Shown one piece after another: positions 19,975 to 27,906 of a stretch of 64,000 nt of DNA. The notes under the pieces are model-generated. The model ran no database searches. It saw nothing but the letters and a program-made list of their open reading frames with translations, and was not told the DNA's origin. Made by a program: the position numbers and the translations under genes. Each line of letters starts with the position of its first letter. The first letter of the stretch is position 1. The DNA comes from Methylosinus trichosporium OB3b (GTDB taxonomy: Bacteria > Pseudomonadota > Alphaproteobacteria > Rhizobiales > Beijerinckiaceae), in assembly GCF_002752655.1 (NCBI RefSeq), contig NZ_CP023737.1:2566001-2630000 (forward strand), in the 5' to 3' direction.

Positions 19975-20076
19975 TCAGCCGAGAAAGCGCGTGATCTGAT
20001 GAATGACGACGATGAAGAAGGCCAGAGCGCCGATGATGCCGGCAATAGCTTTGGCGAGTTCGGCAGAGCTATGCAT
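19975..20076 (-). CDS. 33-residue single-pass membrane peptide
   Basis: Frame MHSSAELAKAIAGIIGALAF then FIVVIHQITRFLG, stop. The N-terminus is short and polar, followed by one strong hydrophobic helix and a basic C-terminal tail. The ATG at 20076 has an excellent ribosome site on the minus strand (GAGAGGGGAAACGTC), which is the main reason to call it. A hairpin with a T tract follows the stop. The family is unknown to me; role unknown. Confidence 0.6.
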   Translation of the reverse strand: MHSSAELAKAIAGIIGALAFFIVVIHQITRFLG

Positions 20077-20522
20077 GACGTTTCCCCTCTCAGTCTCATA
20101 TTTTATTGTTCGACACGCCGTCTCTTCATTAAGTGCGTGCGCGTCGACTAATAGATTGCGCAGTAATTCTTTGTCCGACAATCGAGCGCCTGCGCGTCAC
20201 AATGGCGCATCACCGCTCAGCTCGTTGAATTATCTTCTTGATTTTTCCCCGCGCCAGCGTGCTACAAAAAGTCGCGGGGCGATCGTCGCGCGATTCTGCG
20301 CTTTGCGCGTAGGGGCTCGCACGGGTCGACAGCGCGGCGGCGCCGGCCATAATGAGCGCGGCTTCGCTCGACAGCGAAACACTCTGTTCGTTCACCTGGT
20401 TCTGCGTTAACCCTATTCGATCTCGTAACCTCGATTGCCGTGTCGCGGGCGCGTCGTTCTCCGTTCGAGAACCTGCCGCATCCGCCGGTGGGTCGTCGGT
20501 TCAGTAGGCGTGAGGCAAGACC
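20077..20522. other. 446-bp intergenic region
   Basis: This is the divergent spacer between the 33-residue membrane peptide and the L,D-transpeptidase. It is AT-richer than its surroundings (for example 20085-20260) and has no convincing reading frame. It probably contains both promoters; I cannot assign exact -35/-10 boxes. Confidence 0.5.
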
Positions 20523-22079
20523 ATGGTGACCCGCGGCTTTCTCGCGGGAGCGTCCGCAAAGGCGTTCCTCGTCGTTCTCGCTTGCTCCTGCGCGTCGACC
20601 GCCATCGCCGCGCCACGCGCGCCGTTTCGCGCCGCGCTACCCGAGCCGCCGCCGCTCGTGAGACAGCTCGCCGCCGCGCCGACGGCTGCGTCGCCGGCGC
20701 CCGAAGCTTTCACGATCGATCTCTCGCCGCCGCGCGCGGCCGATGCGGATTTCGACATTGCCGCCGCCCTCGTTCCCGCCGAGGGATGGGCTTTCGCCGA
20801 GGCGCTCGACGCCTTCGTCCATGGCGCGCGCGGCGAGCGGCGAGCGCTGCGCCGGGCCATCGCCGACTTCTACGCCGCGCGCTTCTACCGGCCGCTGTGG
20901 CGCGAGGGCGTGGGCTGGCGAGCCGAGGCCGCCGCCGTCCTCGAGCGCCTGCGCTGCGCCGGCGAGGATGGTCTCGATCTACGCGCCTATCCGCTTCCCG
21001 ATCCAGGCGCGCAGCCGGCGGAGGCGGCAGACGAGATCGCCTTGTCGGAAGCCGTCGTCGCCTATGCGACGCAGGCCGCCGGCGGCCGCATCGATCCGCA
21101 ACGTCTCTCGCGTCTCATCGGCGCCCGTCCGTCACTGCCGGAGCCCGGCGCCGTGCTCGCCGCGACGGCCGGCGCCGGCGCGCAAGCGGCCGAGGCTCTT
21201 CAAGATTATAATCCGCCGCATCCCGGCTATCGCGCGCTGAAGGAAAAGCTCGCGGAGCTGCGCAACGCGCGCGCGCCGGACGCGCCTACCCGCTACGCCG
21301 AATCGCGCACGGTGGCGCGCGACGACACGCCCGCGCGCAAGCGACGCGCGGCCCCCGCCGCTGTGCGCGACACGCGCCTGCGGGCGGAAATCATCGCCAA
21401 TATGGAGCGCTGGCGCTGGATGCCGCGCGATCTCGGCGAGAATCGCATCGAGGTCAACATCCCCGATTTCGAGCTCGCCGTGATCCGCGACGGCGAGGTG
21501 ACACATCGCGCCCGCGTGATCGTCGGCAAGGAGGGCACGCCGACGCCGGTGTTCTCCAATGCGATGCAGTTCATCATCGTCAATCCCTATTGGAACGTGC
21601 CGCCGTCGATCCTCAACAAGGAGATGCTGCCGAAATTCGGCGGCGATCTGCAGGCGATCGCCGCGCGCGGCTATGAGGTTGTCTATCGCAACGGCCACGC
21701 GCGCGTGCGTCAGCGACCCGGCGAAGGCAATGCGCTCGGGCGCATCAAATTCATGTTCCCGAACGACTTCTCCGTCTATCTGCACGATACGCCGAGCCGC
21801 GCTCTGTTTGCTTCGACGCATCGCGCCTTCAGCCATGGCTGTGTGCGCGTCGACCAGCCCTTCCGCTTCGCCGAGGCCGTGCTCGGCAGCGGCTGGCGCG
21901 AGGAGCGGGTGAAGAGACTGATCGGCGACCAGGAGCGCTATATCAATCTCGCGCGTCCACTGCCGATTCATATCGAATATTTCACCGCTTATGTGGACGA
22001 GAGCGGACGCCTGCAATTGCGCGGCGATCTCTACGGCTATTCCGCGAAAGTGCGCGCGGCGCTGGGGCTCGAAGGATAG
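20523..22079 (+). CDS. L,D-transpeptidase (YcbB/LdtD-like)
   Basis: A 518-residue exported protein: signal peptide (FLVVLACSCASTAIAAP), an N-terminal scaffold domain, a peptidoglycan-binding-like segment (residues about 130-240, RFYRPLWREG... PLPDPG), then a YkuD L,D-transpeptidase domain from about residue 290. The catalytic motif SHGCVRV is present, with the preceding conserved His in FASTHRAFSHGC. Such enzymes make 3-3 crosslinks in peptidoglycan, which are abundant in Rhizobiales that grow from the pole. That is consistent with the growth-pole protein encoded at 53210-60829. It ends close to the convergent mmo terminator. Confidence 0.93.
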   Translation: MVTRGFLAGASAKAFLVVLACSCASTAIAAPRAPFRAALPEPPPLVRQLAAAPTAASPAPEAFTIDLSPPRAADADFDIAAALVPAEGWAFAEALDAFVHGARGERRALRRAIADFYAARFYRPLWREGVGWRAEAAAVLERLRCAGEDGLDLRAYPLPDPGAQPAEAADEIALSEAVVAYATQAAGGRIDPQRLSRLIGARPSLPEPGAVLAATAGAGAQAAEALQDYNPPHPGYRALKEKLAELRNARAPDAPTRYAESRTVARDDTPARKRRAAPAAVRDTRLRAEIIANMERWRWMPRDLGENRIEVNIPDFELAVIRDGEVTHRARVIVGKEGTPTPVFSNAMQFIIVNPYWNVPPSILNKEMLPKFGGDLQAIAARGYEVVYRNGHARVRQRPGEGNALGRIKFMFPNDFSVYLHDTPSRALFASTHRAFSHGCVRVDQPFRFAEAVLGSGWREERVKRLIGDQERYINLARPLPIHIEYFTAYVDESGRLQLRGDLYGYSAKVRAALGLEG

Positions 22080-22089
22080 GCGATCGTCA

Positions 22090-22119
22090 AAGAAAAACTG
22101 CCCGAGCGAGCCCGGGCAG
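22090..22119 (-). terminator. Rho-independent terminator of the sMMO operon
   Basis: On the minus strand CTGCCCG - GGCTCGCT - CGGGCAG is followed by TTTTTCTTTG. It lies about 70 bp after the mmoC stop and closes the operon. Confidence 0.92.
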
Positions 22120-22186
22120 GAGAAGTTGGGGAGCCCCCGCTCGACCGAAGAGAAGAGTCGGAGCGAAGAAGGAAGGCGGCGACGGA

Positions 22187-23221
22187 TCAGCCGCTCGCCA
22201 GGAATTTCTCGAGATAGACTTGCTCCTTGGGCACGCCCGCCGTCGCCGCCGCCGCGAAAGCGGCCTCGATCATGCCGGGAGGACCACAGAGATAGATGTC
22301 CGGCTTGGCGTCGGACTTCTCGAGCTCGGCCCGCAGAAGATCAATCACCGTTCCCTTGTCGACGCCATTGCCGCCGTCGTCATTGACCACCGCTATGCGC
22401 ACGCCGAGGGTCGGCATGGATTGCGCGAGAGTCTTCAGCTCGTCGACATAGAACAATTCCTCGCGATTGGTGACGCCGAACAGAAGCGTCGCCGGCGACG
22501 GATCGCTCGCCTTGCCGAGCTGGCGGATCATCGACAGCACCGGCGACAATCCCGTGCCGCCGGCGACGAACACGCGCGATCTGCCGCCGTGATCATGCAG
22601 GAAGAACGAGCCCGCCGGTCCGCGCAGATCGACGCGCATGCCGACCTTCGCTTCCGTTTGCAGGAATTTCGAGAAGGCGCCGTCCGGCAGCAGACGGATG
22701 AAGAATTCGAGCTGCCCATCCTCCGCGACCGAGGCCATGGAGTAGGAGCGCCGTGTATGCGTGCCCGGTATCTCGATGTCGACGAATTGGCCGGGAACGA
22801 AATTGAGCGAGATGCGCGCCGCGCCATCGGCCGTGAGCGGCTGCAGCACGAGACGCACGACATTGGACGACACGCGATCACAGGCGAGGATCTCGGCGAG
22901 CCAATTGGTCTGAATCGCCTCGAAGGAGATGCGATCATAGGTGTAAGGCACGAGGAGATGCAGATCGCTGCGCGGAAAGGTGCGGCACAGCAGAACCTTG
23001 CCGTCCTCCTCCTCGTCCGGCGGCAGCGCCTGGACCTTCACATCGATCAGCTCATAATCGCCGTCCGTGCAATCGGCCTTGCAGGTGGCGCAGCCGCCGG
23101 CTCGGCAGGAGGCGAGCAGAATTACGCTCTGCCTCAGCCCCGCGGAGATCACATCCTCGCTGGGGCCGCATTCGAACGAACAGGTTTCTCCGTCCTCGGT
23201 CTCGATGACGATCTGGTACAT
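22187..23221 (-). CDS. mmoC: Soluble methane monooxygenase reductase MmoC
   Basis: The 344-residue sMMO reductase, which passes electrons from NADH through FAD and a [2Fe-2S] cluster to the hydroxylase. The N-terminal ferredoxin domain has the plant-type ligands Cys39, Cys44, Cys47 (SCRAGGCATC) and Cys79 (LLCRTF). The FAD-binding motif RRSYSMAS follows near residue 160. The NADH-binding domain has GGTGLSPVLSM near residue 222 and the terminal YLCGPPGM. Length and domain order equal known MmoC. It is the last gene of mmoXYBZDC, 12 bp after mmoD. Confidence 0.98.
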   Translation of the reverse strand: MYQIVIETEDGETCSFECGPSEDVISAGLRQSVILLASCRAGGCATCKADCTDGDYELIDVKVQALPPDEEEDGKVLLCRTFPRSDLHLLVPYTYDRISFEAIQTNWLAEILACDRVSSNVVRLVLQPLTADGAARISLNFVPGQFVDIEIPGTHTRRSYSMASVAEDGQLEFFIRLLPDGAFSKFLQTEAKVGMRVDLRGPAGSFFLHDHGGRSRVFVAGGTGLSPVLSMIRQLGKASDPSPATLLFGVTNREELFYVDELKTLAQSMPTLGVRIAVVNDDGGNGVDKGTVIDLLRAELEKSDAKPDIYLCGPPGMIEAAFAAAATAGVPKEQVYLEKFLASG

Positions 23222-23233
23222 AAGTCTCGAACC

Positions 23234-23557
23234 CTAAATATGCGCCGGCTTCGCCGCGCCGTTCTCGTCCTTCAGGGGCTCGGGCGTTCCGATCTCGCGC
23301 AGCAGCGCGCGGATCGCTTCGCTTTTCCCGCCGTCGTTCTGCGACGTAGCATCCTGTCGGCGAAAGTGGCTCAGCACATGAGCGACCGCCTCGCGCGCCG
23401 ACTCCTGCGACAGAGAGCAGCCCTCCTGCACGAACTCGCCGTCGCGCAGAATCTCCCATCGCAACATATATTCGAGGTCCATCGTATAGGCTTGATAGCG
23501 CTCGTCGGCGTGAATCAAGGTTTGCCGGACTTCCGGCTGCGCCGTCTGTTGGTCCAT
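23234..23557 (-). CDS. mmoD: sMMO-associated protein MmoD
   Basis: A 107-residue small acidic protein between mmoZ and mmoC, the position of mmoD/orfY in all sMMO operons. The core YTMDLEYMLRWEILRDGEFVQEGCSL matches MmoD. Known work on the family: MmoD binds the hydroxylase and competes with MmoB, and it is proposed to act in the copper switch between sMMO and pMMO. The start is the ATG at 23557; a longer upstream frame exists but lacks coding character. The preceding ribosome site is CGGGAGGACG. No membrane segment or cofactor motif is visible apart from one central Cys. Confidence 0.95.
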   Translation of the reverse strand: MDQQTAQPEVRQTLIHADERYQAYTMDLEYMLRWEILRDGEFVQEGCSLSQESAREAVAHVLSHFRRQDATSQNDGGKSEAIRALLREIGTPEPLKDENGAAKPAHI

Positions 23558-23633
23558 TTTCGTCCTCCCGCTTTTCTTTGTCGTTCGGGCGACGCGGCCG
23601 CCCGAACGCATGTCTTTCGCAATGCGTAGCGCG

Positions 23634-24143
23634 TCACGCCTGCAGATGCAGGACCTTGACGCCGCGCTCCTTGCGCAGCCCTTCGAGCGGAGTGCCGTAA
23701 TAATCGGTGTTGCGGATCTCCATCAGCACCGTGCCGAGCGCCGCATCCGTGCGCAGGAACACATTCACCGGCAGAACCGGCGGCTTGTAGAGCTGCCGGA
23801 ACTCGATGTGGATGCGCTCCGCCTCATATTTGCTCTTGGCGGCCTTGATCTTGGCGATCCAGGTCGCCTCCACCGCGGCGGCGTCCTCGCCGGTCGTCGC
23901 CTTGGTGATGAGGTCGGCGACGGGAAGCTTCTCGGTCTTCAGCACCGAGAGCTTCTCCTCGATCTTGCGCTCGATATACTGATAATCGACGTCGATATCG
24001 TAGCTCTTGCGGAAGGGCGACGTGTAGGCGAGGCGGAAGTCCTGGATGAACTTCGTCGCCTGATCGACGCTCGTCAGCTTGGCGATCTTCGCTTCCCATT
24101 CGGTGCGAATGGAATTGTCGTGGATGGGTTCTCTCTTGGCCAT
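23634..24143 (-). CDS. mmoZ: sMMO hydroxylase gamma subunit MmoZ
   Basis: The 169-residue gamma chain of the (alpha-beta-gamma)2 hydroxylase. It is all-helical and carries no metal ligands; it packs on the outside of the alpha/beta core. The beginning ([20 protein letters not shown]) and the ending with [19 protein letters not shown] are typical of MmoZ. It is the fourth gene of the operon, 25 bp after mmoB and 76 bp before mmoD. Identification relies on sequence pattern plus position; both agree. Confidence 0.97.
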
Positions 24144-24168
24144 TGTGGCGTTCCTTGTCGACGACCGA

Positions 24169-24585
24169 TCAGATGTCGGTCAGGGCGCGATCGAGGCCCA
24201 TGAGTTCCGAGGTGATGGTGAATTTGGTGCCGAGCGTGTAGGCGCGGCCGACCGTCGACGACACATTGATGAGAAGGTCGTAGACCGAGAACGGCTTGCC
24301 GAGCAGCTCGCCGGCTTCCGCCGCGTCGATCTCGATCGCGCCATCGGCCTTGATCCACCAGAAGCCCGCCTTGTCCTCGACGACGATCGACGGATTCTTC
24401 GCCTTGCCGCCCTTGAGGACGATGTCCTCGATGATGGCGTCGATCTCGTCGCTCTTCATCAGCACCAGAACCACGGCGTTGGACTCGTGGACGACCTGGT
24501 TCTCCTCGGCGAAGAACTCGTCCGCGAAGGCCTTGCCGGTCTTCTGCATGATGCCGGCGTTGTAAGCGTTATGAGCGCTGGACAT
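24169..24585 (-). CDS. mmoB: sMMO regulatory (coupling) protein MmoB
   Basis: The 138-residue cofactor-free effector that binds the hydroxylase alpha subunit, changes the redox potential of the di-iron centre and gates access of methane and O2. The N-terminal tail ([20 protein letters not shown]) is the flexible region needed for function. The core contains [21 protein letters not shown]. The length equals known MmoB proteins. The ribosome site AAAGGAAAC is 7 bp before the ATG. It is the third gene of the operon, just after mmoY. Confidence 0.98.
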
Positions 24586-24600
24586 TGAAGCGTTTCCTTT

Positions 24601-25788
24601 TCAGTTCTTGTAGCCGGCGAGAACGGCGTCGACCTTCTGGTCCACGTCGACCCTGAAGCCGATCTTGTCGGCGTAATCGATCTTCCAATCGCCGAAGACG
24701 CGCTGCAGCGCCTCGGAGACGCCGGCGCGATCGGTCGCGCCCGCGACCTTCTCGACCTTGGCGTAGAGACCGACGAAGTCCTTCAGCGCGGCAACCGAGC
24801 TCGCGAGATAATGCTCGGTCCAAGCGTTGAGGAAGGTGCGGTTGTGCGCGCCGAATTCCGAATCATTGGCGAGGCAATAGACGAAGAGATCGTCGATCGC
24901 GCCGCGCGTGGTCTGGAAATAGGTCTGCGACTGCGCCGTGAAGAAGGGCGTCAGCGTGTCGCCATAGACGGTGGCGAGGCGCTGGAAGAACTCGCGACGG
25001 GCGAATTGGCCGAAGGTCGCGTCATAGACGGCGTGGCCCGCCCAGAGGATCTCGTTCCAATCCTGAACGCCCTGCCAGATCTCCTGCACCGTCGCGCGGG
25101 CGCCAGAATAGATCGGATCGGTGGTCCAGATCTTCTTCGGCACGTCGGTCGAAGCGTCGAAGCCCGGCACCAGCTTGGCGATGAACAGACGCTCCATCTG
25201 GATCATCTGCGCATTGTCGACCTTGTCGAGCGCCGCGAACACCGCCGTCTGACGGATCGTGTCCGACAGGCAGTCGCGGCCGACCGACGAATGCGCGTTG
25301 AACAAGCCGTATTCGCTGTAGAGTAGAGCGCCGAAATATTTGTTCAGGATCTCGTCGCGCCAATAGGGGTCGATGGTGCGGATCGAGCCTTCGGACGAAT
25401 AAGCGGCGAGAAAGCGCTGGGTGTAGCGCGCCTCTTCCGACTTGTCCTTCACATAGGGGTGATGCCAGCGACGGGCCGGATCGCGATGACGATACCAGTC
25501 GGTCGTGCGCAGCTCGGTGCTCTCATTGCCCCAGGACGGACGGCCGCCATGGAACTTCTGCGTCCAATCGCCCCAATCGAGGCCGCCGGCGATCCAGTCG
25601 GGATTGGGCTGCGCATAGCAGGAGAGCTGCTCATATTCCGACAAGCGCTTCCAGCGCGGCTGGATGAAGTAGTGATATTTGCGCTGCGTGTCGAGCGCAT
25701 GATCCGGCACAGCGGCGGCGATGATGGCCGCACGCTCGGGATCGGTGAGACCCCGCTTGGTGACTTGGGAGCTCTGAGGCTGTGACAT
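24601..25788 (-). CDS. mmoY: sMMO hydroxylase beta subunit MmoY
   Basis: A 395-residue beta subunit of the hydroxylase. It shares the ferritin-like helical fold of MmoX but lacks the di-iron ligands, as expected. Diagnostic segments are RKYHYFIQPRWKRLSEYEQL, GGLDWGDWTQKFHGGRPSWG and the ending DADVDQKVDA...GYKN-type tail. The ATG at 25788 (MSQPQSS...) is chosen over a 29-residue upstream extension because a GAGGAAGAA ribosome site sits just before it. It follows mmoX after a gap of about 130 bp. In related organisms that gap can carry a secondary promoter; I see no certain one here. Confidence 0.98.
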   Translation of the reverse strand: MSQPQSSQVTKRGLTDPERAAIIAAAVPDHALDTQRKYHYFIQPRWKRLSEYEQLSCYAQPNPDWIAGGLDWGDWTQKFHGGRPSWGNESTELRTTDWYRHRDPARRWHHPYVKDKSEEARYTQRFLAAYSSEGSIRTIDPYWRDEILNKYFGALLYSEYGLFNAHSSVGRDCLSDTIRQTAVFAALDKVDNAQMIQMERLFIAKLVPGFDASTDVPKKIWTTDPIYSGARATVQEIWQGVQDWNEILWAGHAVYDATFGQFARREFFQRLATVYGDTLTPFFTAQSQTYFQTTRGAIDDLFVYCLANDSEFGAHNRTFLNAWTEHYLASSVAALKDFVGLYAKVEKVAGATDRAGVSEALQRVFGDWKIDYADKIGFRVDVDQKVDAVLAGYKN

Positions 25789-25917
25789 GGTGAGTTCTTC
25801 CTCCACAGAAGGATTTTTGGTGCTTCGTGCTCGCGTCGAAGGAGACCGCCGGACGCGGGAGGCCCGGCGGTTCATCCGACGCGCGTTGCGAGCGACGCGC
25901 GCCGGAATCTCGTGAGA

Positions 25918-27498
25918 TCAGAATTTGGCGAGCGGATCGGGGAACACGCAGCCGGCCCGCTTGATGTCCTCGAGCGTCCACAGATTGTCGCCGCGCGTGT
26001 GCGGCTGAGCGATCAGCGTCTTGCCGTCGGAGCGAACGCCATGGCCCTCGGCGATCACCTCGGACAATTCGCGTCCCTCATACTGCTCGAAGACGTTGTG
26101 GCACTCGTAGCGCTCCGGCTCGATCAGCCACTGGCGCTCACCCCAATCATCCGTCAGCGAATGCTTCTTGCCGTTGAACTCGTGCACGCGCAGCGAGCCC
26201 GTGCCCTTGGCCAGCGACGGAATGAACGGAACCTGCGAGACACGGTCGATATAGACGTCGTGACCGTTCGCGAGGAGCCACTGATAGGGGATGAAGCCGC
26301 TCTTGGGATCTTCATAGCCGAGCTTCTTCCACTCGTTGAAGATCTTGCCGTAGTGATCGGCCCAGCCCGGATAATTCGCCTCGAACCACGCCTGATCTTC
26401 CTCGTCGGGAAGAGCGAGACGCGCGAAGCCGAGCGGCCACATCGCATAGGCGGCGAGCGCCAGATCGTGATGCGCCCAGTAAGCGTCGCGCTTGGCGTCG
26501 CGCAGCGACGCCGGGCTCTCGACGCCATATTTGCCGAGACGGCCGATCCAGATTCCACCCCAATCCTCGTAGACCCAGCGGTTCCAGGTCTTCACCCAGG
26601 GCTCGACCTTGAACTTGGAGCCATACTCGAACAGATAGCCGAGGACGGGCGTGAAATATTTCTGCTGCGTCCAGAAGGCGTTGTTCAGATCGGTGTTGAG
26701 GAACTTCGCCGAAGCCGGATCATTGGCGATCGACACCACGGTCTGGTAGCCGTTCGCCATATGACGCAGCTCGTCGGTCTCCACCGAGAGGAACACGGTC
26801 GGCGTGATCTCGTCGCCATTGGCCGAAGCCCATTCGGTGACGGCGACGATGAGCGGATTGGTGAAGCAGGCTTCGCCGACCAGCTGCAGATTGACCGAGC
26901 ACTCCACGGCGTCGCCGGAGATGAAGCCGTCGGCGAAGACGCGCTTCATGCCCTTCCACAGCGGACCGATCGCGCGCGTGCGACGGGCGTCATTGTGGCC
27001 GGCCGGATCGTGATAATGCTTGGAGTAATAGTGATTGATGAAGGCGCATTGATGCGTGTGACGAATCTCGTCGAGCACCTGCGCGAGATAGCCGTTCTTC
27101 TGCTCGGCGGCGGTGGCGCTGTCCCAAAGCATGGCCGAAGCGGCGATCGCGTTATATTCGCCGACCTCGAGGAAGTTCGAGATCACCTTCATCGTCTCGC
27201 CCCAGCGGGGATGGACCTTGTTGCCGGCGCCGAGGCGGGTGAGGCCGTCGAGAAGAGTGCCGAACTGGCGCTCGTCCTTGGCCGCCTCCATGCGGGCGTA
27301 TTCCTTGGCGATGACCTTGAACTGCTCCTTGGTCTCATTCGCCATGTGATATTTGGTCGGATACTTCGTCCGGTTCTCTTTGAAGTCCCAGTTGAAGCTC
27401 TGCAGCCATTTGTGGACCTCCTGAGGCTCCACGCCGACCGGAGCGCGGTTGACCTTCAGAGCATCGGTCGCCGCTTTCGTAGCGAGACTGATCGCCAT
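25918..27498 (-). CDS. mmoX: sMMO hydroxylase alpha subunit MmoX (di-iron active site)
   Basis: A 526-residue catalytic subunit that oxidises methane to methanol at a non-haem di-iron centre. Counting from ATG 27498, all six ligands fall at the canonical numbers: Glu114, Glu144, His147 (DEIRH), Glu209, Glu243 and His246 (DELRH). The active-site residues Cys151 and Thr213 are also present. Because the numbering matches the structural literature exactly, the start is secure; the ribosome site is CAGGAGGAAC. It is the first gene of mmoXYBZDC. A sigma-54 promoter lies about 165 bp upstream. The protein is apparently intact and should be functional. Confidence 0.99.
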   Translation of the reverse strand: MAISLATKAATDALKVNRAPVGVEPQEVHKWLQSFNWDFKENRTKYPTKYHMANETKEQFKVIAKEYARMEAAKDERQFGTLLDGLTRLGAGNKVHPRWGETMKVISNFLEVGEYNAIAASAMLWDSATAAEQKNGYLAQVLDEIRHTHQCAFINHYYSKHYHDPAGHNDARRTRAIGPLWKGMKRVFADGFISGDAVECSVNLQLVGEACFTNPLIVAVTEWASANGDEITPTVFLSVETDELRHMANGYQTVVSIANDPASAKFLNTDLNNAFWTQQKYFTPVLGYLFEYGSKFKVEPWVKTWNRWVYEDWGGIWIGRLGKYGVESPASLRDAKRDAYWAHHDLALAAYAMWPLGFARLALPDEEDQAWFEANYPGWADHYGKIFNEWKKLGYEDPKSGFIPYQWLLANGHDVYIDRVSQVPFIPSLAKGTGSLRVHEFNGKKHSLTDDWGERQWLIEPERYECHNVFEQYEGRELSEVIAEGHGVRSDGKTLIAQPHTRGDNLWTLEDIKRAGCVFPDPLAKF

Positions 27499-27660
27499 GC
27501 TTGTTCCTCCTGACAGAGTTTTCTTTTGTTTCGGACCGTCGTGCTCGCGCTCATTGCGCGCGTCGATCATCCGAACCGCGTCGCCGCTTTCCAAACCTCG
27601 GGTTTTCGAAACGTCTCTCGTCCTTGCGCATCTGCGCGGAAGCGTCGACGCTTCTTATTT

Positions 27661-27676
27661 GGCAAGGCCTGTGCCA
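27661..27676 (-). promoter_or_regulatory. Sigma-54 promoter of mmoX
   Basis: On the minus strand the sequence is TGGCACAGGCCTTGCC: a perfect -24 element TGGCAC, a 5-base spacer and -12 element TTGC. The -12 GC lies at 27662-27663, so transcription should start near 27650, leaving a leader of about 150 nt before the mmoX ATG. MmoR, encoded upstream, is the expected activator. Confidence 0.93.
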
Positions 27677-27717
27677 CTCGCTGCGGATAATAGATTTCAT
27701 CGGTATTTGTTGGGATT

Positions 27718-27832
27718 CGTCGCATTCGCAACTACGTGCGACGCGTAAAAATGATCGTGCTATGGCGATGCGCGATACACATGTCAAAGAACCATACGTA
27801 TCGTGATGATGACTGCATTCGATGAAATCACG
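27718..27832. promoter_or_regulatory. Candidate upstream activator (MmoR) binding region
   Basis: Upstream of the sigma-54 promoter lie inverted repeats: CGTCGCA (27718-27724) with TGCGACG (27737-27743), and CGTGAT (27802-27807) with ATCACG (27827-27832). A small palindrome ATACGTAT sits at 27794-27801. The first dyad is centred about 60 bp upstream of the -24 box, a typical enhancer distance. Assignment to MmoR is inference. Confidence 0.4.
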
Positions 27833-27846
27833 GGCGCATCCGCGCA

Positions 27847-27880
27847 TAAAAAAACGCTGCGGCGAAGCATCGCCGCAGCG
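27847..27880 (-). terminator. Rho-independent terminator of mmoG
   Basis: On the minus strand CGCTGCGGCG - ATGCTT - CGCCGCAGCG (arms 27871-27880 and 27855-27864, 10 bp perfect) is followed by TTTTTTT. It separates the mmoR-mmoG transcript from the mmoX promoter region. Confidence 0.96.
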
Positions 27881-27906
27881 CTTTCATTCTTTCGCCATTC
27901 GCTGCT

